Below, one piece after another: positions 1 through 8,166 of a DNA stretch of 19,317 bases (position 1 is the first letter of the stretch; each line of letters opens with the position of its first letter). Where the stretch lies: positions 1 through 19,317 of the forward strand of contig JAPLBK010000086.1 in NCBI GenBank assembly GCA_026392775.1, read 5' to 3'. The position numbers and the translations under genes were made by a program. This DNA is from Actinomycetota bacterium (GTDB taxonomy: Bacteria; Actinomycetota; Actinomycetes; Nanopelagicales; Nanopelagicaceae). The notes under the pieces were generated by a model, which was not told the origin of the DNA, did not search any database, and was given only the letters and a program-made list of their open reading frames with translations.

Positions 1-710
1 CCTTGTGTGCGCTTCATCCAAATTGAATTACCAACAAGCAACGTTGTGTTGTCTTTAAAGTTCTTGCGCATGAGTGCTACAGCATCGCGAATCTTTGGGA
101 TTGCACCTGCAGGAAGATCTTGCGCAACTCCACCTGGGCGCACATAAGCCATATTCATGCGGAGGCCTGAAATCATTTCAAAGATATCTAGAACAGTTTC
201 GCGCTCACGGAAGGCAAAGAACATAGGTGAAATAGCGCCTAATTCAAGGGCTCCTGTGCCAAGTGCAACCATATGTGAAGAGATTCGGTTGAGCTCCATC
301 ATCATCACGCGAATAACGCTGGCGCGCTCTGGAACATCGTGGGTAATTCCCAAAAGCTTTTCAACGGCTAAGCAATAGGCCGTTTCATTAAACAGTGGAG
401 CTAAATAATCCATACGAGTGACGAAAGTTGTGCCCTGGGTCCAGCTGCGATATTCCATATTCTTTTCAATACCTGTGTGCAAATATCCAATTCCAGCGCG
501 GGCTTCAGTAACTGTTTCACCCTCAAGCTCTAGAACTAAACGAAGCACCCCGTGAGTAGATGGGTGCTGAGGACCCATGTTCACAACAACGCGCTCTTCT
601 TTAGTTGAACCAATTTCTTGAACGAGTGAATCCCAATCCCCGCCCGTTACTGAATAAACAGTTCCTTCAGTTGTATCTCTAGAGGGTGCATATGGATCAA
701 ATGTTGTCAT
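1..710 (-). CDS. nuoD: NADH-quinone oxidoreductase subunit D (partial, N-terminal 236 residues)
   Basis: This is the 49-kDa subunit of respiratory complex I, a peripheral-arm protein that helps form the quinone-binding cavity and couples electron transfer to proton pumping. The reverse strand from the ATG at 710 reads an N-terminus beginning [10 protein letters not shown]. It carries the family motifs GPQHPSTHG at about residues 46-54 and [13 protein letters not shown] at about 76-88 (the complex I 49-kDa signature). The gene runs off the left edge, so the C-terminal half is missing. The start is fixed by an ATGA overlap with the nuoC stop (ATG at 710-708, TGA at 709-707) and by an AGAAGGAG ribosome site inside the end of nuoC. 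It is the fourth gene of a minus-strand nuoABCD run and should be translationally coupled to nuoC. The visible part shows no frameshift. Confidence 0.96.
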   Translation of the reverse strand, partial: MTTFDPYAPSRDTTEGTVYSVTGGDWDSLVQEIGSTKEERVVVNMGPQHPSTHGVLRLVLELEGETVTEARAGIGYLHTGIEKNMEYRSWTQGTTFVTRMDYLAPLFNETAYCLAVEKLLGITHDVPERASVIRVMMMELNRISSHMVALGTGALELGAISPMFFAFRERETVLDIFEMISGLRMNMAYVRPGGVAQDLPAGAIPKIRDAVALMRKNFKDNTTLLVGNSIWMKRTQ

Positions 711-1336
711 TTGTAACTCCTTCTCTCATTAGGAGGAGGGGTTGTTGCGCCCTTGTACTCAACTGGAATTCCACCGAGTGCATAATCTTTACGTTGTGGG
801 TGTCCTTGCCAGTCATCTGGCATCAAAATACGAGTAAGACCTGGGTGGCCATCAAAAATAATTCCGAACATGTCGTAGGTCTCACGCTCATGCCAGTTAT
901 TTCCTGCCCACACTTCAACAATTGATGGAATGTGAGGATCTAAATCAGGCACTGAAACTTCAAGGCGAATACGACGGTTATTTGTCAGTGAAAGCAATGG
1001 ATAAACGGCGTGTAGTTCACGGCCTGCATCTGCAGGGTAATTAACTCCAGAGACACCCATGCACATTTCAAACTTTAATGAATCACGCAAAATCTTAGAG
1101 ACTTCTACTAGTTTTTCGCACTTCACATGCAGAGTTAATTCACCGCGATCAACAACTACGCGCTCAATTGCCTCTGAAAACATTGGATAGGCGCGCTCTA
1201 AATCATCGGCAACTTCATCAAAATATCCACCATAGGGACGCTGCGATGAGCCTGTGGAAGCAGCTGTGCGGGCTAGCCCGCCATAGCCAGATGTGTCGCC
1301 GGTGCCCAGGGCACCAAACATTCCTTGTTCACTCAT
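707..1336 (-). CDS. nuoC: NADH-quinone oxidoreductase subunit C
   Basis: This is the 30-kDa peripheral-arm subunit of complex I, which docks on NuoD and NuoB. The 209-residue protein has the complex I 30-kDa signature near its C-terminal third: ERETYDMFG from about residue 150, followed by HP and the [17 protein letters not shown] block at about 169-185. The first 38 or so residues are rich in Gly, Ser and Thr and look disordered, ahead of the folded domain that starts near [13 protein letters not shown]. Its ATG directly abuts the nuoB stop (TAA then ATG), and its own stop overlaps the nuoD start, so the gene is tightly coupled on both sides. Separate nuoC and nuoD genes, rather than a fusion, are usual in actinobacteria. 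Confidence 0.96.
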   Translation of the reverse strand: MSEQGMFGALGTGDTSGYGGLARTAASTGSSQRPYGGYFDEVADDLERAYPMFSEAIERVVVDRGELTLHVKCEKLVEVSKILRDSLKFEMCMGVSGVNYPADAGRELHAVYPLLSLTNNRRIRLEVSVPDLDPHIPSIVEVWAGNNWHERETYDMFGIIFDGHPGLTRILMPDDWQGHPQRKDYALGGIPVEYKGATTPPPNERRSYK

Positions 1337-1894
1337 TTATGCCAACAAGCCCTTCATCTCAATAGTTGGCTTTGCATTCATTGCAGCAAGTTCAACTTCT
1401 TTGATGATTTGTGCACGGTTTGAGCCTAATTTTTCATCATAAATCTTTGAATGTAGTTTCAAAATTGCATCGAGCAACATCTCAGGACGTGGCGGGCAAC
1501 CTGGAAGATAGATATCAACTGGGACTACGTGATCAACACCTTGCACAATTGCATAGTTATTAAACATTCCACCTGAAGATGCACAAGCACCCATCGCAAT
1601 TACCCACTTTGGCGCTGCCATTTGATCATAAATCTGGCGAAGCACTGGGGCCATCTTGTTTGAAACACGGCCCGCAACAATCATTAAATCTGCTTGACGA
1701 GGGGAGGCACGGAAAACTTCCATACCAAAACGTGAAATATCGTATTTAGCCGCTGAACCCACTGCCATCATTTCAATAGCACAGCAAGCCAGACCAAAGG
1801 TTGCTGGCCACAATGAGTTCTTGCGCATGTAGCCGGCTAGCTTTTCAACAGTGGTAAGAACAAAACCACTTGGAATTTTCTCTTCAAGACCCAT
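1337..1894 (-). CDS. nuoB: NADH-quinone oxidoreductase subunit B
   Basis: NuoB holds iron-sulfur cluster N2, the last electron carrier of complex I before quinone. The 185-residue product shows all four cluster ligands: the tandem pair C37-C38 in [11 protein letters not shown]104 in GACASSGG and C133 in [10 protein letters not shown]. The length is normal for the family. It follows nuoA after 3 bp and its stop abuts the nuoC start. The ribosome site lies in the end of nuoA and is weak (GGGAT). The core, with the [20 protein letters not shown] stretch, is highly conserved and intact. Confidence 0.97.
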   Translation of the reverse strand: MGLEEKIPSGFVLTTVEKLAGYMRKNSLWPATFGLACCAIEMMAVGSAAKYDISRFGMEVFRASPRQADLMIVAGRVSNKMAPVLRQIYDQMAAPKWVIAMGACASSGGMFNNYAIVQGVDHVVPVDIYLPGCPPRPEMLLDAILKLHSKIYDEKLGSNRAQIIKEVELAAMNAKPTIEMKGLLA

Positions 1895-1897
1895 TTT

Positions 1898-2269
1898 TTA
1901 ATCCCATTCCAATCCACCGCGTCGCCACACATATGCATATGCAACAAAGACTGTTCCGATGAAGAGAGCCATTTCAATTAAGCCAAAAAGTCCAAGTGCA
2001 TCAAAAGAGACTGCCCATGGATAGAGGAAAACAATCTCAATATCAAAAATAATGAAAAGCATGGCCGTTAAGAAATACTTAACTGGGAAGCGTCCACCTT
2101 CAGCAGCCTGTGGTGAAGGTTCAATTCCACACTCATAAGCATCTAATTTTGCGCGGTTATAGCGCTTAGGACCTGTCAGAGCTCCAGCAACTATTGAAAA
2201 TATGGCAAAACCAAAGCCAATAGCCCCTAGAACCAAAATTGGCACGTATGGATTAGATGTGGATGGCAT
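1898..2269 (-). CDS. nuoA: NADH-quinone oxidoreductase subunit A
   Basis: NuoA is a small membrane-arm subunit of complex I next to the quinone site. The 123-residue protein has the expected three membrane helices: about residues 8-30, a middle one around YFLTAMLFIIFDIEIVFLYPW, and a C-terminal one around FGLIEMALFIGTVFVAYAYVW. It carries the family hallmarks YECGIEP (the redox-sensitive loop cysteine) and KYFLTAMLFIIFDIE. It is the first nuo gene here and lies 40 bp downstream of menG. That gap holds no convincing promoter or terminator, so nuo transcripts may start upstream of menG. No strong ribosome site precedes the ATG; the nearest purine run, AAGGA, is too far away at about 19 nt. Confidence 0.96.
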   Translation of the reverse strand: MPSTSNPYVPILVLGAIGFGFAIFSIVAGALTGPKRYNRAKLDAYECGIEPSPQAAEGGRFPVKYFLTAMLFIIFDIEIVFLYPWAVSFDALGLFGLIEMALFIGTVFVAYAYVWRRGGLEWD

Positions 2270-2309
2270 GGATGAAATCTTAGAGTTCCTTGGCTAATGC
2301 CAATGACCG

Positions 2310-3002
2310 CTAACCCTTTATCCCGCTGTGAACTGCAACAACCCCACCCGTGAGGTTTTTCCAGCTAATCTGGCCCCAGCCCGCCTTTTCCATTGCATCA
2401 GCCAAAGCCTTTTGATCAGGCCATGCTCTTATGGATTCAGCTAAATAAACATAGGCATCTGGGTTGGATGAGGTTTTGCGGGCAATGGCTGGCAGGGCCT
2501 TCATTAAATACTCGGTATAGAGGGTGCGAAATGGGCGCCAGGTGGGGTGGCTGAACTCGACCACGACCATGCGTCCGCCTGGTTTGGTGACTCGAAGGGC
2601 TTCTGCGAGCGCCTTGGGGTAATCAGATGTGTTTCGAAGGCCATAGGAGATGGTCACAACATCAAATCGATTGGCCTCAAAGGGCAGGTTAAGGGCATCG
2701 GCCTTTGAGAAGTTCAGGTAGGGGCGGCTTTTGCGGCCCACGGCCAGCATGCCTTCAGAGAAATCGGTGGCACATACTGTGGCCCCTTTTTTGTGGAGGG
2801 GTTCGGAGGAAGATCCTGGGCCGGCGGCTACATCCAAAATCTGCATTCCTGGAGCTGGGGCGATGATCTTGGTTGCAGCTCTGCGCCAGGCCTTGGTGCG
2901 GCCCAAACTCAATAAATCATTGACTAGGTCATAGCGCTTGGCCACGCCATCAAACATCGCTGCTACTTCATCTGGATCTTTGCTCAAATTAGCGCGCGAC
3001 AT
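2310..3002 (-). CDS. menG: Demethylmenaquinone methyltransferase
   Basis: MenG (UbiE/COQ5 family) uses S-adenosylmethionine to C-methylate demethylmenaquinone, the last step of menaquinone synthesis, at the membrane. The 230-residue form shows KRYDLVNDLLSLG at about 22-34, SAM-binding motif I as LDVAAGPGS at about 56-64, the acidic residue D80 in ATDFSEGML, the RVTKPGGRMVVVEFSHP block at about 137-153 and the typical NLTGGVVAVHSG ending. The frame is open upstream to 3062, but the ATG at 3002 is preferred: MSRANLSKDPDEVAAMFD matches the usual actinobacterial N-terminus, and GGGAG sits 9 nt upstream. Codons and base composition differ from the neighbours: about 55% GC by hand count over 2461-3000, against 42-45% nearby. 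Upstream DNA is almost immediately the bioY remnant, so its promoter must lie inside that sequence. Confidence 0.94.
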   Translation of the reverse strand: MSRANLSKDPDEVAAMFDGVAKRYDLVNDLLSLGRTKAWRRAATKIIAPAPGMQILDVAAGPGSSSEPLHKKGATVCATDFSEGMLAVGRKSRPYLNFSKADALNLPFEANRFDVVTISYGLRNTSDYPKALAEALRVTKPGGRMVVVEFSHPTWRPFRTLYTEYLMKALPAIARKTSSNPDAYVYLAESIRAWPDQKALADAMEKAGWGQISWKNLTGGVVAVHSGIKG

Positions 3003-3025
3003 AGCCCTATTCTCCCTTGAAGTAG

Positions 3026-3511
3026 GCTCACGCCCAAATAGCAATTCCAGTTCCTGGATCACCTGTTCCTGTTACTGGTCAAACTCTTGGCGTTCTATTA
3101 GTTGGAACGACCTATGGGGCATCACTTGGCTTTGTAACTTTTGCAACATACCTCTTAGCGGGAATTGCTGGTGCGCCAGTATTTGCTGGACAAAGCTATG
3201 GAATTGAAAAAGTTGTTGGTGCAACGGGTGGCTATTTAGTAGGAATGCTTGTTGCAACATTTCTTTTAGGTTTACTTGCACAAAAGCGTTTAGATCAAAA
3301 TCTCGCAACAGCCCTTCCTTCAATGCTACTTGGAACACTTACTACTTTTACTTTCGGTCTATTGTGGCTTCATCAGTTCACTGGTCAAAGCTGGGCTTGG
3401 ACAATCAAGGCGGGTTTAACCCCATTTATTATTGGTGAAGTGTTAAAGATTGCTATTGCTGGAACATCTCTTCCAATTATCTGGCGAGTAGTAAATCGAA
3501 AGCACAATTAA
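3026..3511 (+). pseudogene. bioY: 5'-truncated biotin transporter BioY
   Basis: BioY is the substrate-binding membrane component (S component) of biotin ECF transporters. From 3026 the frame reads AHAQIAIPVPGSPVPVTGQT, the hallmark BioY loop, then LGVLLVGTTYGASLGF, the GATGGYLVGM motif and a C-terminal helix ending GEVLKIAIAGTSLPIIW. The 161 codons after the stop are all open and BioY-like, yet full-length family members have about 190-200 residues. The missing 30-40 residues should form the first membrane helix and the start. Immediately upstream is an in-frame TAG at 3023-3025, and a second TAG lies at 3002-3004. The first in-frame ATG is at 3245, in the middle of the protein. Upstream sequence is the 5' end of menG on the other strand. 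I read it as a recent truncation, since the body has not decayed. An assembly misjoin is the main alternative. Confidence 0.75.
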
Positions 3512-3525
3512 GTAGAAATCCGCTT

Positions 3526-4746
3526 ATGACTTCCCTCATTCCTGTTACAACCACCCGACTTGGCGATCACCTGCCATTGCTGGATTTACTTCCAGATTCG
3601 CAGCCATCTGCTTGGGTCAGAGGCGGTGAAGGCTTAGTTGGTTGGGGCGTTCATGCAACTACAACTGTTAGCGGGCCACATAGATTTGCTGATGCCAGAC
3701 ATTGGTGGCAGAAACAGTTAGAAACATTTGCGGTTACTAATACCGTGCACGGGAATGGCACAGGACCAGTTCTTTTCTCTTCTTTTTCATTTTCACCCGA
3801 TGATGTCTCTGTCCTTATAATCCCTAAGATCATTGTGGGTAAAAAGGGTGATAAATCCTGGATTACATGGATTGGCTCTGACCCACAACCAGTTCTCAAT
3901 ACAGTAAAACCAACACTGCCTAAAATTTCAGTGGTGTGGGAAGAGCATGAAAATAGCGATCAAGTGTGGAAATCACGGGTACAGAGCGCAGTTGATCGCA
4001 TTCACGGCAATGGATTGGAAAAAGTTGTTTTAGCGCGCGATGTTGTGGGAACTGCTCAAAGTCCAATCGATGCCCGCTCAATTTTGCACACATTAGCCGC
4101 TGAATATCCCTCAACATGGAACTTCTCAGTAGCTGGTTTAGTGGGAGCAACACCTGAACTTCTCTTGCGTTTAACAAAGAGCATGATCACTTCACGCGTC
4201 TTGGCTGGAACCATTAGCAAAACTGGTGATGATGAGCGAGATTTAGCACTTGCAGCATCACTGGCACGCTCATCAAAAGATTTAGAAGAACATGAATATG
4301 CGGTTCGCTCAGTTGCCGATGCTATTGAGCCCTTCTGCACCTCCATTAACGTTCCTGAATCTCCATTTGTTTTGCACTTAGCAAATGTTATGCACCTTGC
4401 CACCGATGTGACTGGGGCACTTGCTGAAACTTTGGCTCACGTTGATGCCTTCACGATCTTGGAACAACTCCATCCATCGGCTGCAGTGTGTGGGACGCCT
4501 AGAGCTAAAGCTGCAGCTCTAATTAGTGAAATCGAGGCAATCTCTCGTGGGCGATATGCAGGCCCTGTCGGTTGGATTGATGCTGCTGGAGATGGCGAAT
4601 TAGGTATTGCACTTCGTTGTGGTCAGATAAAGGGCGATTCAATTCGAATCTTTGCTGGTTGTGGCATTGTGGCTGGTTCTGATCCAGTAAAAGAGTTAGC
4701 TGAAAGTGAAGCCAAGTTCATACCCATGCGAAGTGCGCTACTTTAA
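3526..4746 (+). CDS. menF: Isochorismate synthase
   Basis: This chorismate-binding (MenF/EntC/DhbC) enzyme converts chorismate to isochorismate, the entry step of menaquinone synthesis. In the 406-residue protein K166 in GLEKVVLAR fits the general base, E211 in ATPELLLR fits the catalytic acid, and E255/E256 in KDLEEHEYAV and E390/E393 near the end fit the Mg site. Other hallmarks are HPSAAVCGTPRAKA at 316-329, RYAGPVGWID at 343-352 and IFAGCGIVAGSDP at 375-387. Alternatives in the same superfamily are anthranilate, aminodeoxychorismate and salicylate synthases; the men context and EntC-like motifs favour isochorismate synthase. It begins 14 bp after the bioY remnant with only a poor ribosome site, so its expression may once have depended on bioY. 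Its stop overlaps the convergent menD stop by 4 bp. Confidence 0.9.
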   Translation: MTSLIPVTTTRLGDHLPLLDLLPDSQPSAWVRGGEGLVGWGVHATTTVSGPHRFADARHWWQKQLETFAVTNTVHGNGTGPVLFSSFSFSPDDVSVLIIPKIIVGKKGDKSWITWIGSDPQPVLNTVKPTLPKISVVWEEHENSDQVWKSRVQSAVDRIHGNGLEKVVLARDVVGTAQSPIDARSILHTLAAEYPSTWNFSVAGLVGATPELLLRLTKSMITSRVLAGTISKTGDDERDLALAASLARSSKDLEEHEYAVRSVADAIEPFCTSINVPESPFVLHLANVMHLATDVTGALAETLAHVDAFTILEQLHPSAAVCGTPRAKAAALISEIEAISRGRYAGPVGWIDAAGDGELGIALRCGQIKGDSIRIFAGCGIVAGSDPVKELAESEAKFIPMRSALL

Positions 4747-6317
4747 ATAGAGTTCATCGATTCATACATAGCTTTTAGAGAATCAGCATTTGCATCACGT
4801 GATGGAACATTTGCCACAATAATTGAAATTCCCTTAACGGGGGATTTCACTACTTTCTTAAGTTCCTCCAGTGATGTAATTGTTGAAGCTGGAATCCCCA
4901 TAGCCGTTGCAATTGCTGCTGGATCTAGGCCGTGTGGTGTGCCAAAGACGCTTTCAAATCCATCCACACCACGTTGTGGCAAAGTTGAAAATATTCCTCC
5001 ACCATCATTGTTAATAACAATAAAGGCACAGTTAATCTCTTCGTGGTGAATCAACCCAGTGAGATCATGCAAGAAAGATAAATCACCCAGCACCACAAAT
5101 GTTTGCTTGCTTGCCGATGCAATACCTAGTGCTGTGGAAATATTGCCATCAATGCCAGCTAGTCCACGGTTAGCATGTGTTGTCAAGCCTGCGCGCGGTG
5201 TAGCAAAACCCTCTAAATCTCGGATGGGTCTAGAAGATGAAACAAAGAGAGTGGAGCCATTAGGCAAGTTTGCAGCTATCTCTCTAGCAATAACAGCTTC
5301 ACTGAATCCAGTTAATGCATCTATATTCTTGGCACATCGCAGCGCATATTTTTCCCATTGCTCAAGCCACTCAGGAGATGCTTTGTGGGTTTTAAGCTCT
5401 GGAATCTCTGTGAAGCGCTTATCTGCATGCCTATCGCTATCTACTGTGGCCATGCGTGGATCGATAACAATCTGAGTCGGAGCAAGTTTTAGGAATGTAT
5501 TAATTGAGCGAGACAAAGTCGTTCGGCCTATAACAATCACTGTTTGTGGAATAAGAGCTGCACGAATTTGGGCTGATGTTAAGAAGATTGATGCATGGGC
5601 AACTGCATCAGGAAATGACAGTGGGTCTTCGGCAATTATCGGCCAACCCAGTTCTTTGGCAAATTCTCTAACGCTCTCAAGGTTTAAACCACCGCGATCA
5701 TGACCAATAACTAAAACACCTCTATTGGCATCACTCTTTAAAGTTAAAGGCTTGGTTCTGCTTTCAAACGCTTTCGCTGAGATTTCAATTTCATCCAACC
5801 ATTTCTCAGATTCATCTGGCAACATCGGTTCATCAAATTGAACATTTAAATGCACTGGGCCGCTTCGCAAACTATCAAATGGAAGTTCCATTGGAAACAC
5901 AGGTCCATCAATATCTGCAAAATAGCGAACTGTTTTTCCATAAATTCTTGCCTGTTCAGTAGTTTGATTAGCACCAGTTTTGCGCAAGATTGCAGGGCGA
6001 TCAGCGGTTAAAACCAATAGCGGAGCGTTTGTGTGGCTAGCTTCTAGAACTGCTGGGTGGTAATTAGCAACTGCCGTTCCACTTGTGCAAACAATTGGAA
6101 CTGGGCGACCTGTTGCTTTAATGATTCCTAAAGCAAAGAAGGCAGCTGTGCGCTCATCAATTCTCACATGTAATTTAATTAACCCTCTTTTAGATGCAGC
6201 GAAAAATGCTAGTGAAAGTGGAGCATTTCTTGATCCGGGAGAAACTACTACGTCCGTGATTCCCGCTTCAATAATCTGGCGGACAATCACGCGCGCAAGG
6301 CTGGTTGAGTTGTTCAT
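4743..6317 (-). CDS. menD: 2-succinyl-5-enolpyruvyl-6-hydroxy-3-cyclohexene-1-carboxylate synthase
   Basis: MenD is a thiamine-diphosphate enzyme that joins 2-oxoglutarate to isochorismate, giving SEPHCHC. From the ATG at 6317 it has 524 residues, within the family range. The ThDP-activating glutamate is E55 in RIDERTAAFFALG, preceded by the substrate loop SPGSRNAPL at about 26-34. The cofactor and Mg motif runs from GDLSF (about 411-415) to NNDGGGIF (about 436-443). The frame is open to a TTG at 6359, but the ATG at 6317 is preferred: it overlaps the menC TGA as ATGA, and MNNSTSLARVIVRQIIEAG gives a normal N-terminus. It is the last gene of menB-menC-menD. Its stop overlaps the convergent menF stop, which leaves no room for an ordinary terminator. 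Confidence 0.95.
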   Translation of the reverse strand: MNNSTSLARVIVRQIIEAGITDVVVSPGSRNAPLSLAFFAASKRGLIKLHVRIDERTAAFFALGIIKATGRPVPIVCTSGTAVANYHPAVLEASHTNAPLLVLTADRPAILRKTGANQTTEQARIYGKTVRYFADIDGPVFPMELPFDSLRSGPVHLNVQFDEPMLPDESEKWLDEIEISAKAFESRTKPLTLKSDANRGVLVIGHDRGGLNLESVREFAKELGWPIIAEDPLSFPDAVAHASIFLTSAQIRAALIPQTVIVIGRTTLSRSINTFLKLAPTQIVIDPRMATVDSDRHADKRFTEIPELKTHKASPEWLEQWEKYALRCAKNIDALTGFSEAVIAREIAANLPNGSTLFVSSSRPIRDLEGFATPRAGLTTHANRGLAGIDGNISTALGIASASKQTFVVLGDLSFLHDLTGLIHHEEINCAFIVINNDGGGIFSTLPQRGVDGFESVFGTPHGLDPAAIATAMGIPASTITSLEELKKVVKSPVKGISIIVANVPSRDANADSLKAMYESMNSI

Positions 6318-7243
6318 CCCAGTAGCACCGCTGTTCTCATGATTCGATTCTTCCACCAATCAAAGCGGTCGGCAGAGGTTTCTAACCCATCAAAGTTGGG
6401 TTCAGCGCGCTTGATCTCCATCTTTCCATCAACAATTGGAATCTCTGTAACGTTCTTTGTAAGCAGTGAGCCCGTGCCAAGTCCGCAGTCATAGCTCATC
6501 TCTTCAAAGGAGGCGGCCAAAGTTAGGCCGTAGTTGATACCCACCGCACTTTCAAGGGCGCTTGAAACCACAACTGGTAATTTATGATGTGCGGCTAAAG
6601 CATGTGCATTCTTAATACCACCCAGAGGCTGAACTTTTAGCATCAAAATATCAATAGCACCATCTAAATCTAATTCGAAGGGGTTTTTATTCTTGCGAAG
6701 AATTTCATCACCAACAATCTTCACATCTACCCGTGATTTCAATTCACGTAGTTCGGCCACTGTGGCACATGGCTGTTCTACATATTCAATTTCCCCGCAG
6801 AGCTCTAAGAACTTAGTTGCCTGATCCACGCTCCATAAACCATTGACATCAATGCGAATCTTGGACTGTGGGCTCAGTTTTCTTACAGTTGCAATTCTCT
6901 CTAGATCTTGCTTCTCGTTAGTTCCAACTTTAATTTTAATTGTGGTGCAGCCTGGGAACCCTGCAAGAATTTGAGCAATTTCACTCTCGCTATTTAATGC
7001 AGGCATAGTTGCATTGACACCTACTGAGCTTCGATAAAGCTTTGGGGGCACTTGAGTAGCAGCTTCAATTGCACACGCTAACCAGCGTGCAGATTCTTCA
7101 TCAGAGTATTCAAGGAAAGGTGAAAACTCGGCCCAACCTTGTGGTCCTTGAAATAAAGCTACTTCACGGTGGTTGATTCCACGAAAATTAACCTTCATTG
7201 GAAGGCTAATGACTCGCAAAGAGTCAAGAATCAAATCAAGCAT
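6314..7243 (-). CDS. menC: o-Succinylbenzoate synthase
   Basis: MenC is an enolase-superfamily enzyme that dehydrates SHCHC to o-succinylbenzoate. The 309-residue protein shows the expected catalytic set in order: K103/K105 in TIKIKVG, the metal ligands D132 in RIDVNG, E156 in YVEQPC and D179 in VGDEIL, and the second lysine K203 in LMLKVQPLGG. The start at 7243 gives MLDLILDSLRVISLPMKVNFRG, the usual actinobacterial N-terminus. An internal ATG 15 codons later would cut off the first strand. It lies 3 bp after menB and overlaps menD by 4 bp, so it is probably expressed by coupling. Some MenC homologues are promiscuous N-acylamino acid racemases; the men operon makes the o-succinylbenzoate role the natural reading. 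Confidence 0.93.
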   Translation of the reverse strand: MLDLILDSLRVISLPMKVNFRGINHREVALFQGPQGWAEFSPFLEYSDEESARWLACAIEAATQVPPKLYRSSVGVNATMPALNSESEIAQILAGFPGCTTIKIKVGTNEKQDLERIATVRKLSPQSKIRIDVNGLWSVDQATKFLELCGEIEYVEQPCATVAELRELKSRVDVKIVGDEILRKNKNPFELDLDGAIDILMLKVQPLGGIKNAHALAAHHKLPVVVSSALESAVGINYGLTLAASFEEMSYDCGLGTGSLLTKNVTEIPIVDGKMEIKRAEPNFDGLETSADRFDWWKNRIMRTAVLLG

Positions 7244-7246
7244 CGT

Positions 7247-8125
7247 TTAGGGGCGCTTTGGAAATTTCCCGAAATCAGGGTCTCGTTTTTCCATATATGC
7301 ATCGCGTCCTTCTTGACCTTCTTCAGTCATGTAGAACAATAACGTTGCATCTCCTGCTAACTGCTGAACTCCTGCTAAACCATCATCTGCAGCATTCAAA
7401 CTGGATTTAAGTAAGCGAAGTGCAAGTGCAGAGTTGCGTAATATTTCTTGACACCATGAGACTGTCTCTGCTTCTAGCTCTGCAAGAGGCACAACAGTGT
7501 TTACAAGTCCCATATCAAGTGCTTCTTGGGCGCTGTATTGACGAGTCATAAACCAAATTTCACGGGCCTTCTTTTGACCAACGTGTGCTGCAAGCAAACC
7601 TGCGCCATAGCCACCATCAAATGAACCAACCATCGGACCAGTTTGTCCAAACTTTGCATTATCTGCAGCAACTGTTAAATCACAGACAACATGTAATACA
7701 TGTCCCCCACCAACCGCCCAACCTGCAACCATTGCCACAACAGGTTTTGGTGTGCGACGAATTTGTACCTGCAGATCTAAAACATTTAGACGGCCAATAC
7801 CCTTTTTAGCTAACTTGTCATCACCAAGGTATCCATCGTCACCGCGAACATTTATGTCGCCACCAGAACAAAAAGCTTCAGTACCTTCGCCAGTAAAGAT
7901 GATGACGCCGACTTCTTCGTTATCGCGCGCTAAATGGAAGGCTTCAATTAATTCAATTATGGTTTGTGGGCGAAATGCATTGCGAACCTGAGGTCGATTA
8001 ATGGTGATCTTGGCAATGCCATCACCCATTTGATATTTAATATCAACGAACTCTTCACCGCCGGGCGCAGTTTTCCAATGAGGTATCTCACGGCTACCAA
8101 AATCACGCTTAAAGGGCTTACTCAC
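7247..8125 (-). CDS. menB: 1,4-Dihydroxy-2-naphthoyl-CoA synthase
   Basis: MenB, a crotonase-fold enzyme, closes the naphthoquinone ring of o-succinylbenzoyl-CoA to give DHNA-CoA. In the 292-residue protein the oxyanion-hole and substrate motifs are SGGDINVRG at about 87-95 and [17 protein letters not shown] at about 134-150. The active-site block is [14 protein letters not shown] at about 159-172. G163 sits where mycobacterial MenB has Asp (M. tuberculosis D185) and where E. coli MenB has the bicarbonate-binding Gly156, which suggests the bicarbonate-dependent type. The start is GTG at 8125 with GGAGG 4 nt upstream; the overlapping ATG is followed at once by TGA and cannot serve. It leads the menB-menC-menD operon and is divergent from menE. 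Confidence 0.96.
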   Translation of the reverse strand: MSKPFKRDFGSREIPHWKTAPGGEEFVDIKYQMGDGIAKITINRPQVRNAFRPQTIIELIEAFHLARDNEEVGVIIFTGEGTEAFCSGGDINVRGDDGYLGDDKLAKKGIGRLNVLDLQVQIRRTPKPVVAMVAGWAVGGGHVLHVVCDLTVAADNAKFGQTGPMVGSFDGGYGAGLLAAHVGQKKAREIWFMTRQYSAQEALDMGLVNTVVPLAELEAETVSWCQEILRNSALALRLLKSSLNAADDGLAGVQQLAGDATLLFYMTEEGQEGRDAYMEKRDPDFGKFPKRP

Positions 8126-8166
8126 ATTTCCTCCATTGTCTTTACAAGCGATAGCCTACGGGGGCA
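8126..8166. promoter_or_regulatory. menB/menE divergent control region
   Basis: These 41 bp separate the divergent menB and menE starts and must hold or border both sets of expression signals. A perfect 8-bp inverted repeat, CTCCATTG at 8131-8138 and CAATGGAG at 8165-8172, flanks the gap. Its left arm contains most of the menB ribosome site and its right arm contains the menE start codon. No convincing -35/-10 pair could be picked by eye on either strand, and the promoters may extend into the coding regions. Confidence 0.4.

Noticed and set aside
2290..2303. Small hairpin TTGGC-TAAT-GCCAA between menG and nuoA
   Set aside because: The stem is only 5 bp and no T-run follows on minus, so it is not a convincing terminator or riboswitch.
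3003..3062. Extended N-terminus of menG from 3062
   Set aside because: The extra 20 residues do not match MenG, and the ATG at 3002 has both a ribosome site and the family-typical N-terminus.
3072..3338. 88-codon minus-strand frame upstream of menG
   Set aside because: It is antisense to the well-recognised BioY body. The glutamine- and leucine-rich translation matches no family.
3526..4746. Reading menF as trpE or pabB
   Set aside because: The order and wording of motifs (GLEKVVLAR, HPSAAVCGTP, RYAGPVGW) are isochorismate synthase-like, and every neighbouring biosynthetic gene belongs to the menaquinone pathway.
5059..5475. 138-codon open frame on plus inside menD
   Set aside because: It is antisense to conserved MenD coding sequence, with low-complexity and cysteine/serine-rich translation and no recognisable domain.
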